Below are positions 26,801 through 36,142 of a stretch of 64,000 nucleotides of DNA, in pieces. The notes below the pieces were generated by a model. That model saw only the letters and a list, made by a program, of their open reading frames with translations. It was not told the origin of the DNA and did no database searches. The stretch is from Campylorhamphus procurvoides. Taxonomy: Eukaryota; Chordata; Aves; Passeriformes; Dendrocolaptidae. The translations under genes were made by a program, and so were the position numbers. Each line of letters starts with the position of its first letter. Position 1 is the first letter of the stretch. The stretch lies in contig WBMV01006632.1 in NCBI GenBank assembly GCA_013396655.1, positions 1,137,250 through 1,201,249 of the forward strand, written 5' to 3'.

Positions 26801-29800
26801 ATGCTGATCTTTCAGGGGGGAAAAATTGCTGAAAAGCTCAGATGGGAGATACTACATAGACAATCTACAGATACTGCAAAATTCAGATGCAATAAGCACA
26901 GCTTTACAGAAAACAGGTCTTGCAAAATGACCATTGACCCTAAAGTTACTCATCTGCTAGTCAACACCCGTTTTCACAGGACTTCTGAAAAGCCCACTCA
27001 ACATAATGCATAAAAATTGGATTCAAATGAGTTAACAGAAAATTCTCCACTAGTAAATGGCGAATCATCTCATGGGGGCATTTCTAGACCACATTCCACA
27101 TGGATATCTTCTCATCTCAAGGTTATGCAATATTATTCTCAGCAACAGTAGAGATATAAATATACTATTGGCAGAGTTCATGCATGGCAAGTTATCACAA
27201 AAGTGTTAAAGATTAAATTCTATAATTAATCTAAATATACAGTAAATAGAGTTTAGCAGAAGCTTTGCTTCTAAAATATCTAGGATCTAGAAATATCTTC
27301 CACTACTATTGACTTTAGGCTGTAAAATTGATTCATTAAACAATTCAGCAGTGACGGATGATACCTAAAGTACTGTAAGACTGCTGTTAAATGGTTCCTA
27401 CTCATAAACTAAAATTTACAATGAACATCAATAAATACAACTTCCTTAGGATTTTATTTATCTTTACACATTTGTTGTTAATCAGAAGTTGGTTTTAAAG
27501 CAGATGCAACAACCAGAAAAAACGCAAAAAAAAATGCATGCCTTGAAATATATTTACTTGATTTGTTCTTGAATATTTAATAGCAGTTTTGCACTATTTG
27601 TAAATTAACAAAAAAATCAAAGCTCTTTCACAAGGATGGTAACACGGCATTTGAGTCTGCATATGTATACCTCCTCATAAGAAAAATATATTAGAAAGAT
27701 ACTGATCACCTCAACCTACTGAAAATACCAAAAGCTACCAGTATTTCTGGAGGTTAACAGTGATCATTCATATGGTGCAGATGGACAAATCTGTATCAGC
27801 TGCAACAGAGAGGCTTCAAAATTGATTTTTTTTTAATATTTCAGACAATCTCCATATACTCACTGCTACAAAGGATATATGCCAGACGGATGAGTCCTCT
27901 GACTGCAAGTCTGAGGAACTGAATACATGTCAGTTCACTGTTTATTGGAGACAGTAGAAGAGGGAATCTCATTGATCAAGTTTCCATTTACAGGTGAAAA
28001 AAAAATATTAAATCATTTTTTTTTCCCTGGCAGTATTTTTAAGCATGATAAAGGATAAAGTGTTCAATATAATTTCTAACACATTAGATACCATTCTATC
28101 TTCTCAGGATTCTAATTGATCATACAGCAAGCCATAAAACAGTTCAATAAATGCACAAAGAATTGAAGGCAAAAGACAACTGCAAATCTAAGAAAGTGAA
28201 CTGATACCTTGCAAAAAAGCATCTTTTGTATCTTAAAGTCCTGAAATCAATCTCTACACTGTGTTCACAAGAACCTAGCACTGGATCCCACACAATGCAT
28301 AATCATTGCATGCTGCTTCCCAAATATCATTGCATAATTTGAATACAAAAGATTACCTAAAACAGACTCAGAGCTGTAGAAAAGCAAGCAGAGATAGTCA
28401 CTTGTAGAAACAGTCTTAATAATGAAAAACCAGTAGATAAGCTATCTTTCACCATACAGAAATGTGGAAATGGTTAAAGCTTTGGCCATGTCTGCAAAGC
28501 ATCACAGTTCAAATAAATGTCCCCAGGGAAAACAATCTCTCCTTCTCAACCCATGAAAAGAACACATTCAAATAACTGGCTGGCTTAAGTAAAAACTCAT
28601 TTCACATAAGGTCTCATAATTACTTTGTCCTTATGAAGTTAGCTGCACACAGTAAGTGCCTGGGTTTTTTCCCTTTTCTAAGAGCAACATCACAATCTGA
28701 GTACTCATTGAAATCTTATGTAGGCAAGTTCCCTGACTACTAATACCTAAGGACTTTAGGAAAACTATCAGATGAAGATGCAAAACAACTGATTCAGAAA
28801 GAAACATGCATGTTTAGTCAAAGATAATCAGTTGGCAAAAGCAAAAGACAGTCATGAATGACAAAATTACAATAATTTATTCAGCATCAGGTACTAGGAA
28901 TGACTGCACAGGAACAATATAATTGAAAAATCTTTGCATCTCCCAGAATAAGGCAGAAAACTTACCTGCCTGAGTTCATAATGAGCTCAAGTTGTTATTC
29001 AGAATGCTGAAGAACATCTGATCACTGGAAATCAGAGATCAGGCAGACAATGTTTAAACCTCATTCTCTTCTTTGCACAAGAGAAAGAGGAAAGACTCCA
29101 TTAATCAGAAAGTTGACTAAAATGTCTCAGTTTAGGGATTTGATTATAATTTATTAAACTGAAGTGAAATACTGCAATGCAAGCAAGAAAAATACTTCTG
29201 CAGTTAATGAAAGTACTCTTGCCTCCAAATGAAGCCTTCAATAACAGGTGAGCTTTAATAATGGAATATAGCTGAAAATAGCTCCCAAACAATGAGGTCT
29301 GTAGTAGACATTTCCCTGCAGAAATTATGAAACAATGGGACAGACAAGTTTCATTCGCTCAAGAAATTTGGAAGAGACCCATGAGAGCAAGAGAGGAGTA
29401 AAAGAGGGGAAAAAAAACAAAAAACCCACACAAACATGAACATCTACAACACCCTGCAAAACTCATGAGCTTTTTATCAGGTATTTCCATACCACAGAGA
29501 AAGATAGTAACAAATTATTTGTTTTGTTTTAAATAAGCTAGTTGTATTATTCCTATTTCAGTGCAGCCCTTTAGCTGCAGTAAACCCATACACTGGCTCT
29601 ACTACAAAATCCTCCTACAAGGTATTGCCATCCATGTATCATTGTGGCAAACACATTCAACAGTATCCTGCCCTGTAACAACAGCATAACCAGAGATCTA
29701 TAGGAGCAACATTCTCCTCTATTTAGCAGCTTGTGAAACCCTATTTGGGGTACCATGTCCAGTTTGGGTAACTGAATAAGAGACAGACATTAACATAGCA

Positions 29801-32800
29801 GAGTGAGCCCAGAGGAAACCTTCCAAAACAGAGCATATTTTGTACAAGCAGAAAATAAAAGTGGGTTTTTTCAGTCTTAAGCAAAAATGGCTAAGAGGCA
29901 GACTTTTTTTTTTTTTTGGCTCTCTTCAGCTGTATTCTAGAACTGTACAGCAAAGACTAAATTGAACACCTGGGAGGTGAAAAGACACAAGGCAGCGAAC
30001 ACAAGATGCAAGATGGGGAATTATGATTACATATTACAACTTTCTCACACATCAAAACACTAGAACAGATTTCTCAGAGTGACAGCAGAATCTTCATCCT
30101 TGGATTTATTCAAAACCCAATTGGACATGGCCCTGAGCAATTCCATGCAGAAGGATCTGCTTTCAGAAGGAGGTTGGATCAGACAGCTTCAAGGGGTCCC
30201 TGCCAATCTAAATTCTTCTATAATCAAACAGCAAGTCTTTAGTAATACCATAACTGTCACAGATGCCAGGAACAAAGAATATCAGCACAAAGGCTGTGCC
30301 CACATTTATGGGCTCAGCACATGGAAGCACTAACAAACACTTATCTTGCTGATAGCACTTTCAGCACTCTCCTCCATTTCTGCGCAAGTTCAAAAAGGAC
30401 TGATATCATCCTTTCCTATTAGTAAAACTACTTCCTAGTAATAGAATAGAAAATAGATTTATATAAAGTTGTAAGCTAAAACGAATGGAGATGTTTCAAA
30501 GTAGCCTGCACAGCTGCTCTTTGGTTGGGATTGCCAGAGAAGTAGCAAAATTTTAATAACTGAAGCAGAAAACCATAGGAAAGAAAACAGTAGCTGTTTC
30601 TAACTCTTCAGTCTCATTTCACCGTTCAGGATTCCGTGTTACTGATGCCAAAGCAGACTGCCTCTTCCTTGATCACCTCGTCGTTTCAAAATCAGTTCTT
30701 ATGAGAACTACAAAGGTCATTGTGTCCAAGGCAGACAAGTTAGAATCATAGAATATGCTGAGTTGGAAGGGACCTACCAGGATCATTAAGTCCAACTCCT
30801 GGCTCTCTGCAGGACACCCCAAGAATCACACCATGCGCCTGAGAGCTTTGTCCAAATGTTTCTTGAACTCAGACAGGGTTGGTGCTGTGACCACTTCTCT
30901 GGGTAGCCTGTTCCAGTACTCAAACACTCTCTGAGTGAAAAACTAGACTGCAATTGACTACAATACTGAGAACTCTAAGGTACTCTTCCACACAGTCTGG
31001 TAAAGGTTCTCTGTTAGAGTCAGACAGAAAGGAATAAGCCAGAGATGAATCTTATCAATATTCAGATTGGTTTGGCAGTGAAATAAGACCAGCAAATGCT
31101 CTCTTGGTCACCACTGCCTTGTTCATTTGTTGCATTCTCCTCATCTTTGGATCCTTTCCGGGATGTCAACTTGAATGCACATATATGTATTATGGATAAT
31201 GGGCAGGACCAAACACAGAGTATCTCAGTCCCTTTTATTACTACTGTTACCTACAACTCTGAAGGAGAATGTATGGGTGCCAAAGATTCTTGCTTTCCGT
31301 TAGCTTCTTCACTCTTTAAGATATGGATATTTGTAACTTCCAGGAAAGTTTCAGAATCACAGGCTGTCTTTATTGACTAATTCAAAATCAGAAACTTCTG
31401 TTTCCATCTTTTCATTTTGTGTACCAGAGAAAGAGATTAGATGAAGTTCAGTCAGAAAAGTGGTCTTTCTGGAGAAGCAGCACCTGTTTTCTTCTTTCAG
31501 CGAATACTTGAGACTATCACACAGAAGTATCATTAAACATTTACATGAGATTTTTAAACTTTAAATATGCTAAATTCTTTTCTACCATTTCAACTTGCCA
31601 TCCCAGCCCTCAAGGTTTTGCTTCAAAACATCCACTCAATTAAACAAGAAAAATGAAAATTAGAAAAATAGTTGTCCTCTAATTAGCAGTTAGAAATCAA
31701 TCCGCTCTCATTTTTGAGCTCCTCTGACTATCAAAAGACCATCAGGGTACTGAGGTAGGGTTGCAGCCATCTCTACTTCATCCAGTTGTCTGTGCTTACA
31801 GAAAAGGGAAGAGGAGGCACATGAACAATTCCAACATAATGTATGAATTCTTCTCAACCATTTAAACCCCAGATTTTTATATTATGTGGAATATTGTATG
31901 TCTTAGCCTCAAAACACAGAACCATGTCTGAAAATGTGAAATGTAAATGCTTTTCCTCCCCTCATATTCTGAAATACATGGGATAATAAAAGCTTCTATT
32001 TCTCAAAGACCTAACGTTCTGAAAGGTCTCTTAAAAAAAAAAGTGATGGACTTATGTTATTGTAATATCTGTAATTATTGTGTAAATAAAAACATTAAAA
32101 TATGAGACAGAAATAATTAAATACCCTACAATAAGTAATTAAGATATTAAAGAAATTGCCAGTATTTCAAGTTGACCCAAACTGTATTTGTCACAAAATC
32201 TGAAGTTTTGCTAGAAAAAATGCAGTAATTCTTTTTTCTAAATAGCATGAAGGACAGAGAGAATGTGATGGGGACCTCTTTAAGAATTCTTCCAGTGCTA
32301 CAGGCTTACTTGGGCAGACATCTTCTCTCTTTGATACACCATGAATTGCTTGCTAAGAGGGAATTCCACTCTATGAGCCCATAAGGATTCTAATTTTCAA
32401 TTCACTTTGACATCTCAGGAAATCATTCTTCTACATAAGCCACTTATTTTTCCCCTCCCAGCTTCCAGTACACTGCTGCTCCATAAAACACTTGGGAGTC
32501 CAACTTCTCCCTCTCTTTTCAGTTCTTCTGACCACCAGGAAGAGAAGCCAGTCAAGGAGCAACTTCCAGTTCTCTGCAACACAATTAGAATTTTCTTCCT
32601 CACTGACACTGTGCCTTGCAGCTCATTGAGGAAGAAAGTGTTCTGATGAACCGAACTATCCTCAGTAAAATATACCTGTACACATAAATTATGGCAGATC
32701 CCAGCCATTTATGACTTAGCTGCAGAATATATTTCATGAAAAGCTGCTTGCAGGTAAGGTGATTGAGCTTCCATAAGCAATATTAAAGCCTTCTCCTTTC

Positions 32801-35153
32801 CACATACTCAAAATCAGCCTTGACTTAGATACATCTATTTCATTACACTCAATGAAAAGGAGCAAGTACAGTGAAATTTTCTATTCTATCACAATATGCA
32901 AATGGTATGAACACACAGCATCGGATTATTAGATGAATCATCTGCCTGTAAACTTGGGTGTTCCTAGGTTTTTTAAAATCTTCCGTTCTTACAACTTACA
33001 TTTTGCCCATGACTACTGCCAGGATGCTTGTTGGTTTTTAGATAATATCTGACCTTCTTTCTCTCCATTCCACACAGTGACATTTTCAGGAACAAATTCC
33101 TGGGAAATCAGCATTACATCTATAAGCTGATAGACTATTTACCAGTGTAAAACCTTTCTACTGCCCTTTCCTTTACCATTTTCTATATTCCTTCCCTCAG
33201 GCTCCCCAAACCAGCACAGCCTCATAGTATTTCAAGCTGGATCCAAGAAGTGCCACAGACAAACAGTATCTTCAGTATTGCAGGGTTTCGATTTAAGCTA
33301 CATGAGTTCACAACACAACAGCATACAGTCAGGCCAGCACAGCATTGATCAGTAGCTGGGAAGAGATGTAACCTCACAAACTCATGGAACTACCCAAGAT
33401 TTTTGTATTGTTAAACCACAGCTTGAAGGGGCCAACTACAGTATTTATATCCGAGACAGGAAGAGAGACCAGTTTGAGTATGACATTTTTACTCAAGGCT
33501 AATCAGATCTAATTAACCTATGCCAAGAACACTTATGGTACATACCGTTGATTTAATGTCATTCCTGGTACAAAGGAAACAAATAATTCCCAACAGCTGA
33601 GCAGCAAGACAAAGTCAAGAATAAAAGTATCACCACTGAAGGCTCTGATTCTGAACAAGATACTGCATAAACCTTGCTTACTAAGAAGATGTTCTTCTTA
33701 GGAAGATACCCATTGAGAAGAAGCATTTAAATAATGAAGTAAAACTCCAGCTGAGTACATTATGTAAGGTGTTAATAGTTTCACTTATAAAGATGTGGAA
33801 ACTGTACTCTGCTATTTAAATCATACACCAACTACTTGTAATTAAAGTCTACTTTACATATATATATATCCTTCACCAGTGTCTCAAAGACCTAAGAAAT
33901 CTAAATGGACCCTAGCAGCCTCATTCTCACTTGCATCATATCTCTTTCAGCAGGGAAACACTGACAGACAAGAAAGTTCAGAACTCCAAACCATTATATA
34001 TTCCCTGACTTTTTTTTATATTTATTTGAGCTAGAATAATAATTGAGAGACTTGTCAATATTGTATGAAGCATATAAATACAGGAAGACTATAGAATTAC
34101 ATGAGAACTACATAGAACTACAGAAGTATAGGAGAAGCAGTTGCACCTTAAAAGTGTTTACAAGCTAAACAGAAGACTGAACAAGAGGGAGCCAAACACC
34201 ATAGAGACAGTCAATAGGAAACAATTCCTGCAGATTCAATGGTCAAATGAATGTGGACATTTCGTAGTAATGACTGCAGAGAGGAGCTCCAAGCACAGAG
34301 GACAAAGAGAGATGATTTTACAGGTATTTAGGTAGCACCTGATAAGCACTGAAACATGCAAAAGAAAGTGGACACGTGGCAACGTTCCCTGGAAACAAAA
34401 GGAAAATATTGTATTGCCAACAGACCCGCAATACAGTGAAAACCCACAGAGCACCATACAGGATACCACTGGCATCAACTCTGGGGTAATGCTAACCCAT
34501 TCTGAAAGGATCATGCATCAAGGAAAGGTCTGACAGTCTCCCAGAGCGAACTAAGAAAAACAGCACTTTTTTTTTTCTCTGACACAAACTTGCACTATTA
34601 TTTTATGAAGCTTCGCCTAAATCAACTGTTTGTCTCCCATTTGCAGTGGAAGTTCACAAACTGTAAAACCTGTGACGAGAGATCCCAGTGACGGAAGTAA
34701 ACAACGAATATTCAATCCGGTCCTTAATTTTTGTGCACGTGCTTTATTATTAATGCAGTTACTAACAATTTGACAGATGGATACATTCAAGTGACTCCAG
34801 CAGCTTTGTAGCTCTTTCCTCGTTCCTGCCATTATAACGCGGTGAACCGGCGAGCTGCTTTTGTGCTTCACTTTTCCAGCCTGTGAAGTAAGGGCAGCAT
34901 CCACCTACCTCGCGATGGCAGATGAACCTTCTAGAGCGCGTGAAAGCAGCAGAACAAAGATGCGGGATCAGCGCAGGATAGCACCGCCGCCCCCGCCGCC
35001 GCCCCGGCGCTCCGACCCCCGGGCCGCCGCTGCCCTCCCGGCCGCGGGCACAACCCGGGGGACGCGGGTGCGACCCCCGCCCCTGCCCGCACCCCCCGGG
35101 GCAGAGGACCCCGACTCACCGATCCCGGGGGCCACATAGATGAAGTAGAGGCA
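5664..35153 (-). CDS. B4GALT6: Beta-1,4-galactosyltransferase 6 (lactosylceramide synthase), whole gene, nine coding exons
   Basis: The enzyme transfers galactose from UDP-galactose to glucosylceramide to make lactosylceramide, the branch point to gangliosides and other complex glycolipids. It is a Golgi type II membrane protein. The coding exons are (high to low) 35120-35153 plus the part in the N run, 18481-18597, 18021-18134, 11990-12114, 11305-11421, 10360-10547, 7990-8112, 7027-7128 and 5664-5811. The visible exons plus the 27 codons expected in the gap give 382 residues, equal to human B4GALT6. Metal-binding Asp-Val-Asp is at 228-230 and the family motif Trp-Gly-Trp-Gly-Gly-Glu-Asp-Asp-Asp at 288-296. 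Conserved cysteines are at 108, 152, 223 and 242. Sequons lie at 71, 75, 83, 84, 99, 122, 307 and 367. The C-terminal end matches B4GALT6 rather than its close paralogue B4GALT5. No frameshift or stop was seen. Confidence 0.97.
5812..7026 (-). other. B4GALT6: B4GALT6 intron 8
   Basis: The intron is 1215 bases with donor GTAAGA and acceptor CTGCAG. I see AT-rich unique sequence with no recognised repeat, and the small open frames inside match nothing I know. Confidence 0.9.
7027..7128 (-). CDS. B4GALT6: B4GALT6 coding exon 8
   Basis: The exon encodes residues 301-333 plus the split codons Arg300 and Arg334. It includes Asn-Val-Thr (sequon, 307-309) and the triple histidine at 323-325 followed by Arg-Gly, in the part of the catalytic domain that helps form the metal and substrate site in this family. 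The acceptor is CTGCAG and the donor GTAAGA. The length of 102 bases fits the reading frame on both sides. Confidence 0.96.
7129..7989 (-). other. B4GALT6: B4GALT6 intron 7
   Basis: The intron is 861 bases with donor GTGAGT. No repeat or RNA gene was recognised. Confidence 0.9.
7990..8112 (-). CDS. B4GALT6: B4GALT6 coding exon 7 (catalytic motif)
   Basis: The exon encodes residues 260-299 with split codons Ile259 and Arg300. It carries Phe-Phe-Gly-Gly-Val-Ser-Gly and the hallmark Trp-Gly-Trp-Gly-Gly-Glu-Asp-Asp-Asp-Leu-Trp-Asn (288-299), which holds the acidic residues needed for acceptor binding and catalysis in the beta-1,4-galactosyltransferase family. The acceptor is TTTTCAG and the donor GTGAGT. 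Confidence 0.97.
8113..10359 (-). other. B4GALT6: B4GALT6 intron 6
   Basis: The intron is 2247 bases with donor GTAAGT and acceptor TTTTCAG. It contains an A/C-rich low-complexity stretch at about 9205-9295 and a TA-rich stretch at about 9338-9400. The rest appears to be unique AT-rich sequence. Confidence 0.9.
10360..10547 (-). CDS. B4GALT6: B4GALT6 coding exon 6 (metal-binding motif)
   Basis: The exon encodes residues 197-258 plus two bases of Ile259. It holds Phe-Asn-Arg-Ala-Met-Leu, His-Asp-Val-Asp-His (227-231), the Mn/UDP-Gal binding motif of the family, and Tyr-Tyr-Gly-Cys-Gly (239-243). Cys223 and Cys242 are the expected second disulfide pair. Lys213 and Glu234 favour B4GALT6 over B4GALT5. 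Just outside the acceptor the intron runs into a CR1 fragment. Confidence 0.97.
10548..11304 (-). other. B4GALT6: B4GALT6 intron 5
   Basis: The intron is 757 bases, more than half of it a CR1 fragment (about 10675-11095). The donor GTAACA is weaker than the others in this gene. A 10-base direct repeat lies at 11221-11240. Confidence 0.88.
10675..11095 (-). mobile_element. CR1 LINE fragment, ORF2 region, - strand
   Basis: The reverse complement shows the decayed C-terminal part of the CR1 reverse transcriptase. It includes Ser-Lys-Phe-like codons from the tract before the Ala-Asp-Asp box (CAAACTTGC at about 10990) and the Asn-Pro-Ile-Leu-Gly-Cys-Ile-Lys motif near 10700. It is truncated at both ends and carries stops and shifts. 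It lies in the same orientation as B4GALT6, inside intron 5. Confidence 0.75.
11305..11421 (-). CDS. B4GALT6: B4GALT6 coding exon 5
   Basis: The exon encodes residues 158-196 in phase 0 on both sides. It begins Val-Ala-Val-Leu-Ile-Pro-Phe-Arg-Asn-Arg and continues through His-Glu-His-Leu-Pro, the UDP-galactose binding entry of the catalytic domain. The length is 117 bases, the acceptor TTTGAAG and the donor GTAACA. Confidence 0.97.
11422..11989 (-). other. B4GALT6: B4GALT6 intron 4, with microsatellite
   Basis: The intron is 568 bases with donor GTGAGA. It contains an ACTAT array that runs into a GATATA-like array at about 11812-11902. Nothing else was recognised. Confidence 0.88.
11990..12114 (-). 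CDS. B4GALT6: B4GALT6 coding exon 4
   Basis: The exon encodes the end of Arg116 and residues 117-157, ending Cys-Lys-Pro-Arg-Trp-Lys in phase 0. Cys152 is the expected partner of Cys108. A sequon lies at Asn122. The acceptor is CTTTAG and the donor GTGAGA. Confidence 0.96.
13100..13137. repeat. 19-bp tandem repeat, two units
   Basis: Two units beginning GATTCTATTTG stand 19 bases apart at 13100 and 13119, with a short partial third copy. They lie in intron 3 of B4GALT6. No function is apparent. Confidence 0.7.
16925..17292 (+). mobile_element. Endogenous retrovirus LTR fragment, + strand
   Basis: The segment CTGTTTTGCCCATGACAG, the AATAAG-like signal at 17107-17112, a GTCCAGCTGGAGAGG tract and the end ACTACA resemble the 3' part of a common songbird ERV LTR. 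The family match is from memory of such repeats, not a search. The 5' edge is unclear and no target-site duplication could be assigned. It lies antisense to B4GALT6 in intron 3. Confidence 0.55.
17710..17821 (+). mobile_element. CR1 LINE 3' end, + strand
   Basis: This short CR1 3' end reads GGACTCGATGATCCCTGTGG, then TCCCTTCCAACTC, and ends in the octamer-like ATTCTGTGATTCTGTGATT. It is strongly 5'-truncated, as most CR1 copies are. It sits in B4GALT6 intron 3, antisense to the gene. Confidence 0.9.
18021..18134 (-). CDS. B4GALT6: B4GALT6 coding exon 3 (stem region)
   Basis: The exon encodes the end of Asp78, residues 79-115 and one base of Arg116. It covers the lumenal stem and the start of the catalytic fold (Cys108). 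Sequons lie at Asn83, Asn84 and Asn99. Residue 88 is Cys (TGT) where human B4GALT6 has Tyr. The acceptor is GTTTTAG and the donor GTAAGT. Confidence 0.96.
   Translation of the reverse strand: MILKETILVTVLLKQQCIFQRTSPTLLTNLVQRSCLT
18135..18480 (-). other. B4GALT6: B4GALT6 intron 2
   Basis: At 346 bases this is the shortest intron of the gene, with donor GTAAGA. No repeat was seen. Confidence 0.92.
18481..18597 (-). CDS. B4GALT6: B4GALT6 coding exon 2 (stem region)
   Basis: The exon encodes the end of Ala39, residues 40-77 and one base of Asp78. It begins Asn-Thr-Tyr-Leu-Phe-Met-Val-Gln-Ala-Arg, nearly identical to mammalian B4GALT6. Sequons lie at Asn71 and Asn75. The acceptor is TATCAG and the donor GTAAGA. 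The 117 bases keep the phase with exons 1 and 3. Confidence 0.96.
21930..22690 (+). mobile_element. CR1 LINE, 5'-truncated, + strand
   Basis: The sequence begins inside the C-terminal part of the reverse transcriptase ORF (Met-Lys-Phe-Asn-Arg-Ala-Lys-Cys) and runs to a CR1 3' end (CAAGGTCTCTTCCAACCTTG, then ATACTGTGATTATGTGA). Stops and frameshifts are frequent, so it is an old dead copy. It lies in B4GALT6 intron 1, antisense to the gene. Confidence 0.88.
22760..25422 (+). mobile_element. CR1 LINE, long copy with endonuclease and reverse transcriptase relics
   Basis: At about 2.7 kb this is the longest CR1 in the window. Decayed endonuclease-region sequence lies at about 22790-23320. Around 24080-24450 the reverse-transcriptase relic reads Trp-Lys-Lys-Thr-Asn-Val-Thr, then Phe-Lys-Lys-Gly-Lys-Lys-Glu-Asp-Pro-Gly-Lys-Tyr-Arg, Pro-Gly-Lys-Val-Met-Glu-Gln-Leu and Asp-Leu-Ser-Lys-Ala-Phe. 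Near 24505-24600 come Pro-Gln-Gly and an Ala-Asp remnant. The 3' end is GAGGTCCCTTCCAACTCAG with TATTCTGTGA at 25411-25420. Multiple stops and shifts make it inactive. It follows the previous CR1 copy in the same orientation after about 70 bases. Confidence 0.9.
26596..26653. repeat. (CAAAA)n simple repeat
   Basis: CAAAA/CAAAAA units run without much interruption, followed by related A-rich sequence to about 26690. It lies in B4GALT6 intron 1. Confidence 0.9.
29735..30225 (+). mobile_element. CR1 LINE 3' part, diverged, + strand
   Basis: The order of segments matches a CR1 3' region: TACCATGTCCAGTTTGGGTA, GTGAGCCCAGAGGAAACCTT, a run ending in GGAGGTTGGATCAGACAG, GGGGTCCCTGCCAATCTAAA and TTCTTCTATAATC. 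It is strongly diverged and interrupted by a poly-T of about 14 bases near 29906. Confidence 0.75.
30742..30943 (-). mobile_element. CR1 LINE 3' end, - strand
   Basis: The + strand reads AGAATCATAGAATATGCTGA, then GTTGGAAGGGACCTACCAGG and a stretch with CCACTTCTCTGGGTAGCCTG. This is the reverse complement of a CR1 3' end. It is in the same orientation as B4GALT6 and about 500 bases from an opposite-strand CR1 copy. Confidence 0.92.
35120..35153 (-). CDS. B4GALT6: B4GALT6 coding exon 1, visible 3' part
   Basis: The visible part encodes Cys-Leu-Tyr-Phe-Ile-Tyr-Val-Ala-Pro-Gly-Ile (residues 28-38) plus the first base of Ala39, followed by donor GTGAGT at 35114-35119. This is the lumenal end of the signal anchor. 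The first 27 codons, including the start and most of the membrane segment, fall in the N run. If the length equals the human protein, the ATG would be near 35234. Confidence 0.93.
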
Positions 35154-35346
35154 NNNNNNNNNNNNNNNNNNNNNNNNNNNNNNNNNNNNNNNNNNNNNNN
35201 NNNNNNNNNNNNNNNNNNNNNNNNNNNNNNNNNNNNNNNNNNNNNNNNNNNNNNNNNNNNNNNNNNNNNNNNNNNNNNNNNNNNNNNNNNNNNNNNNNNN
35301 NNNNNNNNNNNNNNNNNNNNNNNNNNNNNNNNNNNNNNNNNNNNNN
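35154..35346. other. Assembly gap of 193 N
   Basis: The run of N sits inside the CpG island, across B4GALT6 exon 1. Such GC-rich first exons are often lost from short-read bird assemblies. The run length may be estimated rather than measured. Confidence 0.99.
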
Positions 35347-35540
35347 AGCGCGAGCGAGCCCCGGCGCGGTGGCGGTGGCGGCACTGCGGGACTGCGGCGG
35401 CCGCGGGAGCGCGCACGGCGCCCACCAATGGGAGGCCAGGCATGAGCGAGCCCGCCACCGCCGATTGGCTGCTGCGCGCGAGGGCGGCAGTGCCGGCGGT
35501 TGGCGCGGGGAGCGCGGCGGGGCGAGCCGGGCACGAGCGG

Positions 35541-35640
35541 GACACTGCCCGGCACTGCCACCGGCACCGCCACCGCGGGGACATTGCCTGCCACCGCCAT
35601 CGGCACCGCCACCGCGGGGACACTGCCCGGCACCGGGACA
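35541..35640. repeat. 39-bp GC-rich minisatellite in the B4GALT6 promoter flank
   Basis: Units beginning GACAYTGCC start at 35541, 35580 and 35619. The first two units are full length (39 bases) and the third is partial. The unit core is CACCGCCACCGCGGGGACA. Because 39 is a multiple of three, the array stays open in several frames and creates a false Gly-Thr-Ala-rich protein. Confidence 0.88.
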
Positions 35641-35774
35641 GACCCGGCCCGTCCCGGCCAGTTCCCAGCGCCGGTGCCTGCGTCTCCCCTGCCCTCCCCA
35701 GCCGGCACCGCTCCTGTACTTGCAGCTGGTTTTAGAGCAGAGCAGTGGCAAACGGGAGTCGGGGCTGGTCTGTC

Positions 35775-36142
35775 ATGACCTGTTTGGTCTAGAGAAGGGA
35801 AGACTGAGAGGGTATCTCATTAATGCATGTAAATTTCTCAAGGGCGGACGCCAGGAGGATGGTGCCAGACTTTTCAGTGGTGCCCAGCGACAGGACGAGC
35901 AGCAATGGCCATAAACTAAAACACCAGTTCCACCTCAGCATGAGGAAGAGCTTTACGCTGAGAGTGGCAGAGCACTGGAACTGCCTCCCAGGGAGGTCGT
36001 GGAGTCACCCTCCAGAGACATTCCAAAGCCACCCTGTCATGATCCTGTGTAACCTGCTCTAGGAGACCCTGCCTTGGCGGGGGAGTTGGACTGGTTGATC
36101 TCCAGAGGTGCCTTCGAACCCTAACGATTCTGTGATTTTGTG
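35775..36142 (+). mobile_element. CR1 LINE 3' part abutting the CpG island, + strand
   Basis: The sequence includes AGAGAAGGGAAGACTGAGAG (ORF2 C-terminal region), Gln-Glu-Asp-Gly-Ala-Arg-Leu-Phe codons, a Leu-Arg-Val-Ala-Glu-His-Trp-Asn-like stretch, and the 3' end GATCTCCAGAGGTGCCTTCG with ATTCTGTGATTTTGTGA. A frameshift breaks the ORF2 relic. It begins just after the GC-rich promoter block ends. Confidence 0.92.

Larger units (their letters stand above)
18598..35119 (-). other. B4GALT6: B4GALT6 intron 1
   Basis: This 16.5 kb first intron has donor GTGAGT in the CpG island. It contains CR1 copies at 21930-22690, 22760-25422 and 29735-30225 on the + strand and at 30742-30943 on the - strand. 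A (CAAAA)n tract lies at 26596-26653. Between these the sequence is AT-rich (18.6-21.9, 25.4-29.7 and 30.9-34.9 kb) and I see no further exon or RNA gene. Confidence 0.88.
34975..35760 (-). promoter_or_regulatory. B4GALT6: CpG island and B4GALT6 promoter region
   Basis: GC content and CpG density jump sharply here against AT-rich flanks. The island covers the start of intron 1, exon 1, the N run and the upstream flank. On the - strand a CCAAT box lies at 35464-35468 (ATTGG on +), and a reverse one at 35424-35428; both are candidate NF-Y sites about 80-120 bases upstream of the gap edge. GC-rich boxes are common. No TATA box is visible, as usual for such promoters. The transcription start is probably inside or near the N run. 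I found no gene starting on the opposite strand. Confidence 0.8.

Noticed and set aside
5664..35153. Assignment of the gene to B4GALT5
   Set aside because: The paralogues are close, but the C-terminal end, Lys213, the His-Leu-Pro-Glu-Asn-Asp tract and the neighbouring TTR all fit B4GALT6.
34931..35751. Three - strand frames of 211-246 codons over the island
   Set aside because: They read through the N run. Only the short B4GALT6 exon 1 piece, in one of these frames, is supported by homology and a splice donor.
35369..35914. 181-codon + strand frame through the CpG island
   Set aside because: It runs across the minisatellite and into the CR1 fragment. GC-rich DNA has few stops, so the frame is explained without a gene.
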